From: Scylla paramamosain
Taxonomy: Eukaryota > Arthropoda > Malacostraca > Decapoda > Portunidae
Length of the DNA stretch: 64,000 bases
Reading direction: 5' to 3'
Assembly: GCF_035594125.1 (NCBI RefSeq)
Contig: NC_087190.1
Span: forward strand, 8,173,539-8,237,538
Part shown: piece after piece, positions 13,551-28,300 of the stretch
Layout: each line of letters begins with the position of its first letter
Numbering within the stretch: position 1 is the stretch's first letter
Notes under the pieces: model-generated
The model's input: only the letters and a program-made list of their open reading frames with translations
Told to the model about the DNA's origin: nothing
Database searches by the model: none
Program-made: the position numbers and the translations under genes

Positions 13551-14560
13551 ACATGTTTTTGAGTGTTTTTTTTGTTTTCTTTTACCTTGCGTACTAAAGC
13601 GCTAAAATGCATTCAAAACATCCTTTATGAGGATTTTTTTTTTTTACAAAAGCGTGTACTTTGAGATTTTTCAGCTTATTAAATAACAAAACATTAATAT
13701 GCATGCAAACCACTCTATTTGGAGTAACAACGTGTAATTGAGGTGTTTTTGAGCGTATTAACCATCAAACGCTAAAATGCATTAATGCAACATTATCAAA
13801 AAAGTGTGTTTTAATTGTTTTGAGGTTCTTAGATAACAAAACGCCAAAATCCATGCAAAGGGCCCGATATGGGGAAACGAAACGATTCTAACAGAAATGT
13901 GTATTATGATACCAAAACCCCAAAACGCTCTATATGGAGAAGCAGCATTACATAAAACGTGTATTATGAGAGTTTTTCCAGTTATTCCAAAACGCCAAAA
14001 TGCAAACAATGCACCCTATAAAAAGAATTACAACAACCTTACCAAAAACGTATACGAGTATTATAAGTGTTTTCGAATTTCTTAGGTACCAAAACGTCAA
14101 AGTGCATGCAAAGCATCCTATATGGGAAAAGAATAAAAACATTACCTAAAACGTGTGTTTTTAATGCTTTCAGCTTCTTAGGTACAAAAACGTATCTAAA
14201 ACATCCATCATGGAGAAACAGAACAACCTTACCAAAAACGTATGTTTCGAGTGTTTCCCAGCTTGTTAGGATCAAAACGCTAAAATGCTTGCAAACCACG
14301 CTAATTTGGACAACGAGACGATATTACCAAAAACGTGTCATATTTGTGTTTTTGACAATATTAGGCACAAAAACGCTAAAAAGGCATAGAAAATACTATA
14401 CGAGTACATGGGAAAACAAAACATTATCAAAATGTCTTGATTTTTTTTTTTTTTTTTTTGAGCTTCTAATGCACCAAAACCCTAAAACGTTTGCAAAATA
14501 CCCTTTATGGAGAAACAGAATAGCATAACCAATAACGGGTGTTTTGAGTATGCATGCAAA

Positions 14561-15124
14561 AATGCATGCAAATCACATGATATTTAGAAATTAAACGATA
14601 TTAACGAAAAGAAGTATTATGAGCTTTTTTCAGCTTCTTATGTGCCAAAAGGCTAAAACTTGTGAATACCAGTCTGCATTGAGAAACAGAACAACATTGC
14701 CAGAAATGTGTATTATGAGTGTTTATCCCTATGTTACATACCAAATCGGCAAAACACATATAAAGCATATATGAAGAAACAGGACGACATTATTAAAAAC
14801 GTATGTTTTAAGTGTTTTTCATTTTGTTATGTAGCAAAACCAAAAATGCATGCAAACCACCCTGTTTGGGATAACGGAACATCACCACAAACGTGTCATT
14901 TGGGTGTTTTTCAGTATATTTTTAATCTAAGCGCTAGAAAGTATGGAAAACACTCTATATGGAAAAAGAAAACACTACCCAACTTCGGGAAACGAAAAGA
15001 TATTAACAGAAAAGTTTATTATTATTGTTGTTTTTATTTAAGCTTCTTTTTTACCAAAATCCTAAAATACATGAACAGCAGTCAATATCGAGAAACACAA
15101 CATTACCAAAAACGTTTATTATGA
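14561..15124 (-). repeat. Source-like partner of the inverted duplicate
   Basis: Monomers in - orientation, in register with both flanks, that match the reverse complement of 10,047-10,633 along their full length. Because this copy continues smoothly into neighbouring monomers and the other does not, I infer this is the ancestral locus. Confidence 0.85.
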
Positions 15125-15448
15125 GATTTTTTTTCCAGATGTTAAATATTAAAACTCCAAAATACATACAAAGTACCTTATATGAAGAAACAAGAATATT
15201 ACCAAAAAAAAAAATATATATATATTACCAAAAAACATGTATTCTTTTTAAGGTTGTCAGGTACCAAAACGCCAAACTGCATGCAAAAAAATCTGTATTG
15301 AAAAAGAAAAGAACTTTACCGAAAACTCTTATGAATGTTTTTTTTTTTACTCATTTTCTTACGTACGAAAACTCTAAAACGCATGCAAAACGTCTTTATT
15401 GACAAATAACGTGTGTTTTGAGTGTTTTTCAGCTTATTAGGTACCAAA

Positions 15449-15705
15449 ACGACAAAATACATGCAAAACACCCTACTTTGTGTAATGAAACGACATTACC
15501 TGAAACGCCCCATTTGAGTTTTTTTTTTTTTTTTTTTGCATATTAGACACCAAAAGGGTAAAAAGAATACAAAACAACGACAAAATACATGCAAAACACC
15601 CTACTTTGTGTAATGAAACGACATTACCTGAAACGCCCCATTTGAGTTTTTCTTTTTTTTTTTTTTTTGCATATTAGACACCAAAAGGGTAAAAAGAATA
15701 TAAAA
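15449..15705 (-). repeat. 128-bp tandem duplication
   Basis: Two adjacent copies (15,449-15,576 and 15,577 to about 15,705) share cgacaaaatacatgcaaaac, ccctactttgtgtaatg, gaaacgccccatttgag and gacaccaaaagggtaaaaag. They differ essentially only in their poly(T) run (one interrupted by a C) and one base near the end. This is much closer than ordinary neighbouring monomers, so the event is recent. Confidence 0.95.
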
Positions 15706-18182
15706 CTTATATTACCGGAAAAGAAAAGAAACCAACATTATCAAAAACGTGTCTTTTGAGTGTTTTGAGCTTATTACGTACCAAATCGCTAAAACGCTCA
15801 AAAACTCAATGGGAAAACAGAACATCATTACCAAAAACTGGTATTTTGAGTGTTTTTTAACTTGTTAGGTACTAAAACGCCAAATTACATGCAAATTAAA
15901 TGATATTGGGAAATGAAAAGATATTATTATTTTTGTGCTTGTTACTTAACAAAACACTAAAGTGCATGCAAAGAACCGTATTTGGGACAATCAAACAACA
16001 TTATAAAAAAACTTCTTTTGTGTGTTTTCTGCTTCTTATGTACCAAAACGTTACAACGCGTGGAAAACACCACTTATGGAAAAACAGAACAACATTAACA
16101 AAATCATGAGTTTTTTTTTTTTTCCACAAAGTTAAGAAGCAAAACCCGAAAATGCATGCAAATCACCTTATTTGGGGTAAGGAAATAACATTACCAGAAA
16201 CGTGCTTTTTATTATTATTATATAAGGCATCAAATGCTAAAAAAAAAAAAAAAAAAAACGTGGAAAACACTCTATATGGAAAAATAAAAATGCTTGATTA
16301 AAAACGTGTCATTTGAGTGCTTCTTACGCACCAAACTGCTAAAACGCATCCAAAACACCGTTTATGGAGAATCAAAAACATCAGCAAAAAATATTTCTTT
16401 TGAGTGTTTTTGAGCTTGTTAGGTACCAAAACACCAAAATGCATACAAAATACCAGATATTGGGAAAAGAAACGATTTTAACAGAAATGTTATGTCTTTT
16501 CAACTTCTTATGCAATAAAATGCTAAAATATATGAATAACACTATATGGAGAAACGGAGTAACATTATGAAAAACTTGTATTATGAGGGTTTTTCCACAT
16601 ATTAGATACTAAAACTCGAAAATGCATTCAAAGAAACATATATAAAGAAGCAGAACAACATTACCTATGTTGTAATGTACTATGTAATGTACATGTACTA
16701 TGAGTGTTTTTCCTCATGTTAGGTAGGAAAACGCCAAAATACATACATGAAGAAACTCTACATGAAGAAAAAAAAATGAACATTAACCAAAAACGTGTAT
16801 TAAAATTTTTTTGAGCTTGTTAGGTACAAAAGCGCCAAAGTGCATGCAAAACATCCTTTATGGGAAAAGAAAAGAACATTACTAAAACTTGTCTATTGAG
16901 TGTTTTACGACTTCTTGCGTACCAAATCGCTATAACGCATGCAAAGCGCCTTTTTTTTTTTGTATGGAGAAATAGAACATTACCAAAAATGTGTATATTG
17001 AGTGTTATCCAGCTTTTTAGGTACTAAAACGCCAAAATGCACGTAAAGCACTCTATTCGAGGTAACGAAATGACATTACAGGAAACCTGAGTATTTTCTA
17101 GCTTATTTTTACCAAAACGCTAAAGTGGATGCAAATCACCCTATTTGGGGAAAACAAACAACATTGTAAAAAACGTGTCGTTTGAGTGTTTTTCTTCTTA
17201 CGTATCAAAACGCTAAAATGCATACAAAACATCCTTTATGGAGAAACAGAACAAGATTACCAAACCTGTGTTATAAGTGTTTTACAGCTATTTAGCAAAA
17301 CTCCAAAATGCATGCAAAGCAACTTATTTGGGTTAAGGAAACGACACCACCAGAAACATGTTACATGCGTGTTTTTTTAAGCATATTAGGCAACAAACGA
17401 TAAAGAGCATGGAAAACAATCTATATTTGAAAACAAAACATTATGAAAAACGTGTCTTTTGAGTGTTTTTTTTTTCTTCTTTTTTTAGTTTCTTACGTAC
17501 CAAAACGCTAAATCGCGTCCAAAACACCTTTTATTGGGAAAAAAAAAAACAGCAAAAATGTGTTTTTTTTCATCTTTTTTTTTTAGCTTGTTAGTTAACA
17601 AAACGCCAAAAATGCAAGCAAAGGAACCGATATGGGGAAACGAAACGATATTAACAGAAACGTGTATTAGGAATTTTTTCGGATTTTTAGGTGAGAAAAG
17701 GCTAAGACAAGTTTATGGCATTCTATATGGATAAGCAAAACAACATAAAAGAAAAAAAAACGTGTATATTGAATGTACTTAAAGGCCAAATTCCATGCAC
17801 GACACATTTAATGGTAAAAGAAAACAACGTTACCAAAAACGTGTCTTCAGTTTTTTTTTTTTTTTTTAAGCTTGTTTGGTACCAAAACACCGGTGTATAC
17901 AAAAATTCTCTTTATAGGAGAAGAAAACACAATACTAAAAAAAACGTATCTTTTCTTTGTTTTTTTCAGCATATTACGTATAAAAACGTTAAAACGCATG
18001 CAAAACGCCCTTCATGGAGAAATAGAAAAGCATTGCCAAAAACGTGTTTTGAATTTTTTTTTTTTATGATTGTTAGGTACTAAAACGCAAAAAATGCATG
18101 CAAAGCACTCTATTTAACGGTAATGAAACGATATAACAAGGAACGTGTCATCTGGGTGTTTTGAACATATTATGCACCAAAA

Positions 18183-18324
<142 letters not shown>

Positions 18325-21100
18325 ATTTTGAGTGTTTTCAGCTTCGTATGTACCAAAACGTTAATGCACGTTTCGTTTCCTTTCCACATGTAGTATGGTT
18401 TGGATGCACTGAAAATACATGTTTTTGGAAATGGTGTTTGGTTTTTCCACATAGCAGGTATTCACACATTTTAGCGTTTTGGTACCAAAGAAACTCAAAA
18501 CATACATAATACACGTTTCTCATAAATTCCTTTCTTTTCTCCATATGGGGTGATTTTCAAACATTTTAGCGTTTTGGTACATAATGTGAAAAAACACTAA
18601 AAAAGCATATTTTTGATAATTTTATTATCTTTCATCCTTTTTAGCGTTTTGGTATCTAAAAAGCTCTAAAAATATCATAATACATGGTTCTTGTATTTTT
18701 TTTTTTCGTTTCCTAATAGTGCTTTCCATGCAATTTATTTTTTTTTTCTACGTAACAGGCTCAAAAACATTCAAAATACAATTTTTTTTTCTGTTTCTCT
18801 GTCAAGCGTGTTTTGCATGTGTTTCAGGGTCTTAGTAGGTAAGTAGCTCAAAAACACTCAAAAGTTACATGGTTTAATTTCCTATATAGTGAGCTTTCTA
18901 TGCTTTTTCGCGTTTTCGTGCCAAGCATGGCTATAAACATTCAAAAGACATGTTACTGGAAATGTCGTTTCGTTGCCCAGTACATGGTGCTTCACATACA
19001 TTTAAGCGTTTTAGTACATAACTGAAAAAAAAACTCAAAATGCACTTTTTTGGTAATTTTGATCTTTTTATTCATATAGAGTGCTATTCGTATTTAGGTA
19101 CCTAAGAAGCTCTAAAACATCAAATTACTCGTTTCTCGTAATATCTTTTCGGTTCATTATATAGGATACTTTGCATCCATTTTGACGTTTTTCTATGTAA
19201 CAAGCTCAAAAACTCTAAACACACGTTTTTTGATAAAGTTGTTCTTTTCCCCATAAAGGGTATTTTACATGTGTTTTAGCGTTTTGGTACATAACTAGCT
19301 CAAAAACACTCAAAATACACGTTTTTGGTTAAGTCGTTTTGTTTTTCCATATTTGGTGCTTTGCATTCTTTTAGTCTTTTGGTATTCAACACGTTCATAA
19401 ACACTGAAAAGATACGTTCCTTTAACAATGTTAAAAACGCTTAAAAACATGTTTTTGATAATGTTGTTCTGTTTCTCGATGAAGAGTGCTATTCACAAGC
19501 ATTAGCGTTTTGGTACCTAAGAAACTAAAAAAAAATAAATAAATAAATAAAAAAACAATGCACATTTCTCAAAATATACTTTCTTTTTTCCATATATGGT
19601 GCTTTGCAATCATTTTGGCGTTTTTTTTTTTAGATAACAAGCTAAAAAGACTCAAAATTCACGTTATTGTGTTTCTCCACAAATTTTGTATGCGTTTTAA
19701 CGATTTGGTACGTAAGAAGCTCAAAAACACTCAAGAGACATTTTCTTGATGTTTTTATTCCCATATAGGGTTATTCCCCTGCTATCTGGCGGTTTGGTGC
19801 CTACCACTCTCAAAAACATTCAAAACACATCTTTTCTCGTAATGTCCTTTCGTTTCTGCACATACGAGCCCTTGGTCCTATAATAATACACGTGTCTCGT
19901 AATGTCCTTTTGTTTCTCCATATAGAGTGCTTTCCATGCATTCTGGCGTTTTTGTAAGGAAAAGAAAAAAAAATTCTTTTTTTTGTAATGTTATTCTTTT
20001 CTCTATACTCGTAAAGGGTGTTTTACATGCGTTTTAAGGATTTTGAAAATATTCAAAAGACACGTTTTTGGTGATGTTTTGTATTCCCATATCCGGTGTT
20101 TTGAATGCTATTTAGCGTTTTGTTGCTTAACACGCTAAAAATCACGCAAAAGACGTTTCTGGAATTATAGTTTCATTTCCCTATATAGGGAATTTTGCAT
20201 CCATTTTGGCGTTTTGGTACCTAACACTGTAAAGAATATTTTAATTACACGTTTTTGGTAATGTCATTTTTCTCCATAGAACGCTATTTATGCGTATTAA
20301 CCTTTTGGTACCTAAGAAGTTCTAAAACACTTATAATACACGTTTTTCGTAATGTCCTTTGGTTTCGCCATATAGGGTGCTATGCATGCATTTTTAGTGT
20401 TTCGTTACATAACATGGTGAAAAAACACTCAAAAAACACGTTTTTGGTAATGTTATTATGTTTCTCCATTAAGAGTGCTATTCAGTTGATTTAATGTTTT
20501 GTACTTTAAGAAACTCAGACACTCATAATACACGTTTCTCGTAATTTCCTTTCGTAATTTCGTAATTTCGTAATTTCCTTTCCTTTTCGTTTCCCCTTTG
20601 CATGTTTTTTGGTGTTTTTGTATGTAACAAGCCCAAAACACTCGAAATACACGTTTTTGGTGATGTTATTCTGTTCCTCCATAAAAGGTGTTTTGGATGT
20701 GCTTTAGCATTTTGGAACGTAAGAAGCAAACGCTTAAAAGACACGTTTTTGGTGATGTTATGTTGTATTTTTATATAGGATACTTTCCATGCTAATTAGG
20801 ATGTGTTGAAAAAATACAAGACATTTTTCTTGTCATGTCGTTTCATTTACCCCTGAAGAGGAATTTGCAAGCACTTTGGCATTTTATAACGTAACAATGT
20901 GAAAAACACTCAAATTACACGTTTTTTTCGTAATTATGTACGGTTTCTCCAAACAGTGTGCTACTCATGCGTTTTAGCGTTTTCGAGCCTAAGAAGCGCA
21001 AAATCACTCATAATACACGTTTCTCGTAATATATTTTCGTTTCCCCATATAGGATGCTTTTGCATGTATTTTGTCGTTTCGGTACCTGAGATGGTTAAAA

Positions 21101-21101
<1 letters not shown>

Positions 21102-21168
<67 letters not shown>

Positions 21169-21190
21169 TTAAAAAATAAAAAATAAAAAA
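21102..21190. repeat. (AC)n tract followed by poly(A)-rich run
   Basis: About 48 bp of AC dinucleotide, then about 18 A residues, then an aattaaaaaataaaaaat stretch. It interrupts an E-type monomer after ggtacctgagatggttaaaa. Confidence 0.97.
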
Positions 21191-21586
21191 TTTTCTCCAT
21201 TAAGAGTGCTGTTCACGCTTTGTAGCGTTTTGGTACCTAAGAAACTCAAAAACACTCATAATACGTGTTTTTGTAATGTCGTTTTCCTTCATCATATAGG
21301 GTGCTTTGGATGCATTTTGGTCTTTTTGTACGTAAGAAGCTGAAAAACACTAGAAATAGCCGTTTTTTTATTTATTTTTTTTTATTTATGAAATACACGT
21401 TACTTTATGATGGTTGTTTTGCACGCATTTTAGCATTTTGGTACATAAGGTCAAAAATACTCTATAGACGCGTTTTTGCTATTTTTTTTTTTTTTTTTCA
21501 AATATGGTGCCTTTTTTAGTGATTTGGTTTCTAACACAAAAACAACAGAAGAAACGTAATGTCGTTTCGTTTCATCATTAAGAGGG

Positions 21587-21949
21587 CTTTAGATGCATTT
21601 TGGTGTTTTGGTACGTAAGTGCGAAATACAGTCAAAATACTCTTTTTATGTAATGTTGTTCTGTTTGTCCATATAGACTACTACTGAGCCGTTTTAGCGT
21701 TTTGGCACTCATTATACACGTTTCTCGTAATGTCCTTTTGTTTCCTTATAAAGGATGCCTTGTATGCTTTAGATGCATTTTGGTGTTTTGGTACCTAAGT
21801 GCGAAATACAGTCAAAATACTCTTTTTATGTAATGTTGTTCTGTTTGTCCATATAGACTACTACTGAGCCGTTTTAGCGTTTTGGTACTCATTATACACG
21901 TTTCTCGTAATGTCCTTTTGTTTCCTTATAAAGGATGCCTTGTATGCTT
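21587..21949 (+). repeat. 180-bp tandem duplication (two-monomer unit)
   Basis: Two direct copies offset by exactly 180 bp (agatgcattttggtgttttg at 21,591 and again at 21,771). I see only about two substitutions (tacgtaag versus tacctaag, ggcactc versus ggtactc). Both contain agactactactgagccg, not seen elsewhere. A very recent duplication of a monomer pair. Confidence 0.96.
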
Positions 21950-23130
21950 CTTTGGCGATTCGGAACCTAACAAAGTGGAAAACACCAAAAACACGTTTTT
22001 TTTGCGTTTTGGTGCCTAAAAACTCAAAAAACACTCGTAATACACTTATCACTTATTGTCCATACGTCTATTCATAGAGTGCTTTGCATGCATTTTGACG
22101 TGTTTTTTTTTTCTCTTAGTAGGAAGTTCAAAACACTGAAAATAAACGTTTTGGGCAATGTTATTCTGTTTCTCCAAAAACGGGTTTTTGCATGTGATTT
22201 AGCGTTTTTTTTTTTATGTAAAAATGTAAAAAAAAAGTTTAAAAATACAGGTTTTTGCAATGCTTTTTTTCCCCAAATGGAGTGATTCCACTGCTTTTTA
22301 GCGTTTTACTGTTAACGCACTGAAAATAAAAACACTTAAAAGACACGTTTTTGATAATGTCATTTTATTTCACCATATAGCTGGCTTTGCATGCTTTTTT
22401 TGCATTTTTGGTAGCTGAAAATGTGAAAAACACTCAAAATATACATTTTTGGTAATGTTGTTCTGTTTCTTAGCGTTTCCGTGCTTACCATGCTCAAAAA
22501 CACTTAAAAGACATGTTTCTGGTAATGTTTCGTTTCCCCATATAGGGTGCTTTACCTCCATTTTGCGGTTTTAGTACCTGATGATGTGAAAAACACTCAA
22601 AATACACTTCTTTGGTAATGTATTTCTCGCTTTAGAGTGATATTTATGCATTTTAGCTTTTTTATACCTAAAAATCTAAAAACTACAATGCACGTTTTTC
22701 GTAATGGCTTTATATTTCCCCATATAAAGTATTTTTCATGAGTTTTTTTTTTTATTTTTCTATGTAACAAGCTCAAAAACACTCAAAATACACGTTTTTG
22801 CTAAAGTTATATTGTTTCTCCTTAAAGGATTTTTTGCATGTGTTTCAGCGTTTTGGTACGTAAGATCCCTCAAAACACTTATGAGACGTTTTCTTTATAA
22901 TATTGTTTTGGTTTCTCATATAGGGTGCTTTCCATGAACACTCATGAAACTTAAATGACACGTTCCTGGAAATTTCGTTTCCTTTGGGTGTTTTGCATGC
23001 ATTTTGGCGTTTTGGTACCTAACAAAGTGAAATACACTCAAAATACACGTTTTTGGTAATGTTGCTCTGTTTCTCCATATAAAATGTTATTCACTCTTTT
23101 CAGTGTTTTTGGTACTTCCAAACGGAAAAA

Positions 23131-23334
<204 letters not shown>

Positions 23335-23475
23335 GTCTCTCGTAATGTCATTTTGTTTCCCCAAATAGGGTACTTTGCAAGCATTTTAGCGCTTTTTTTA
23401 CGAAATAACCCCAAAACACTTAAAATACTTGTTTCTAGTTATGTTATTCTGTTTCAACATAAAGGGTAATGCATA

Positions 23476-25322
<1,847 letters not shown>

Positions 25323-28300
25323 TAAAAACCTGAAAACAATCAAAATACTTGTTTATGGTAAAATTATTCTGTTTCACCATCAACTGTGTTTTATATGGGT
25401 TTATCGTTTCAGTACGTAAGAAGATTAAAAACACTCAAAAGACATGTACGTAACGTTGTTTTGTATTCTTATATAAGGTGATTTCCATGCTTTTAAGCGT
25501 GTTGGTGCCTAACACGCTCAAAAACACTGAAAAGACGTTTTTGGTAATGCTGTTTCGTTTCCCCATATATGAACCTTCCTTGCCTCGTGCTGTTTTGCTA
25601 CGTAATAATGTGAGAAAACACTCAAAATACACGTTTTTGGTAATGTTGTTAGTTTTTCGATATAGAGTACTATTCATTCGTTTTAGGATTTTGGTACCTA
25701 AGAATATAAAAAAAAAACTCATAATACACGCTTCTCGTAATTTCTCGTTTCCCCGTATAGAGTAAATTGCATTCATTTTTTACTTTTCAACGTAACAAGC
25801 TCAAAACATTTAAAACACATATTTTTTTATGAAGTTATTGTGTTTATGAAGGGTGTTTTTGCATGTAATTTAGAGTTTTGGTACGTAAGCTGAAAAACAC
25901 TCATAAGATACGTTTTTTTCGTAATGTTTTGAATTTTCATACATAGTGATTTTAAGCACCTTGATGCCTTACATGCTCAGAAACCCTCAAACCACTATTT
26001 TTTTTTTCTGAAAAATGTCGCTTCCTTTCCTATTATAAAGGGTTTTGCATGCATTTTGGCGTTTTGGCGGGTAACAATGTGAAACACACTCAAAATACAT
26101 GATTTCTCTATTTCGAAAAACAAAACATTACATTAATCGTGCCATTTGAGTCTTTTCATCTATTTACGTACCGAAACGCTAAAACGCATGCAAAAAACTT
26201 TAATGTAGAAACAGAATAATATTATCAAAATCATAATTTTTTTTTTTTTAGCTTGTTACGTAGAAAAAGCGAAAATGCATGCAAAGTACCCTATATAAGG
26301 AAACAAAGACTTCATGAGAAACTTCTATTATGAGTATTTTGAGGTTCTTAGGTACCAAAATGTTAAAGTGCATGAATAACACTGTATATGGAGAAACACA
26401 AAAAGCATTATCGAAAACATGTATCTCGACTGCATTTCATATTGTTAGGCAATATGTCTTTTTGGGTGTTTATGAGCGTGCTAAGCACCAAAACCCTAAA
26501 ATGTATGTAAGCATCCTGTATGAGTAAACAAAATAATATAACTACATACATCTCTTTTCAGTGTATTTTGAGGTATGTACCAAAACGCTAAAATGCATGC
26601 AAAAAAAAAAAAAAACGTATAGAGGAATAGTAAAAAGTTACAAAAGAAACGTGTTTTTAGTGCTTTTCAACTCAATACGTAGAAAACGCCAAAATGCATG
26701 TAAATTACCCTGTATCTGGTAACGAAAAGATATTAAAAGAAACGTATATTTTTAGTGTTTTTGAGCTTCTTTGGTACCAAAACGAGAAAAGTATGCATAG
26801 CACCCTATATAGAGAAACATATTAAGATAACCAAAAATTGGTATTTTGAGTGATTTTTCACATTCTTAGATACCAAAACGCCAAAATGTACGGAAAGTAC
26901 CTTATATCGGGATAGGAAACGAGATTTCAAGAAACGGGTTTTTTGTGTGTTTGTGAGCGTGCTAGGCACAAAAATGCTAAAAAACAAAAAAAAAAAAACG
27001 TAAAACAAACATTAATAAAACATCTTCTGAGAGTTTTTGAGCTACTTACGTCGTAAAATGATAAAACGCATGCAAATGCTTTATGGAAAAACAAAACAAC
27101 TTTAGCAAAAAACTTGTATTTTTTTTTCTTCACCTTTTTAAGTACAAAAACGCTGAATTGCATGGAAAATAGTTTATAAGGGGAAACGAAAGAACTTTAC
27201 GAGAAACGTGTATTATGATTGTTTTTGAGCTTCTTAGGTACCAAACCAGAAAAAAAAAAATGTATGAATATCACACTATATAAAAGAAACATAAATCATT
27301 ATAAAAAACAAAAACTTGTATTTTGAATGTTTTTAACATTGTTAGGTATCAAAACGGTGAAGTGCATGGAAATATCCCTATAAGGGGAAACAGAACTACG
27401 TTTCCAGAATCATATATTTTCAATGTTTTTAACGTATTAGCAAGAAAAATGGTTAAAAAAAACGGTAAAAAAAATCCTTATGGAAAATAAGTATCGAGTG
27501 TTTTTGAGTTATTTTTTACGTCAAAAACACCAAAATGCATATAAACTATCCTATATGGGGAACCAAAACGACATTACAAGAAACGTTTATTAGCATTATT
27601 ATTTTTTTTTTTTTTAGCTTCTTAGGTACCAAAACGTTAAAACGCATGAATAGCGCTTTATTTGGAGAAAACGATTAATACCAAAAAAGTGTATTTTAAG
27701 TATATTTCACATTATTAGGAGATATAACGAAATGCATGCAAAGCACTCGATATGGAGAAACGAAAAGTCTTGACGAGAAATCTGTTTTTTGAACTTCTTA
27801 AGTACCAAACTCTAAAACGCATGAATAACCTTCTATATGAAAAAAAAAAAAAAAAAAAAACAGAATAATAGTACCAAGAACCGTGTCTTTTGAGTGTTTT
27901 TTTCAGTATCTTACGTACCAAAAACGCAAAAAACGCATGCAAAACACACTTTATGGAGAAAAAGACTAATATTACCAAAAACAATTTTTTTGGGGGGTAT
28001 TTTGTGAGCTTAGGTGAAAAAACGCCAAAATACATCCTTCTTAGGTACGAAAATTTTATATGGAGAAACGAAAAGGCATTACAAGAAACGTGTTATGAAT
28101 GTTTTTGAGCTTCTTAGGTACCAAAACGCAATAAACCACGAATAACATTCTATGTGAAGATACAAAACAACATTACGGAATACGTGTTTTGAGTGCTTTT
28201 TTTTTTCACATTCATAGATACCAAAACACCAAAATGCATCCAACGATCCCTATATAGGGAAAAGAAATAAAATTTCTAGTAACGTGTCTTTTATGAGTTT

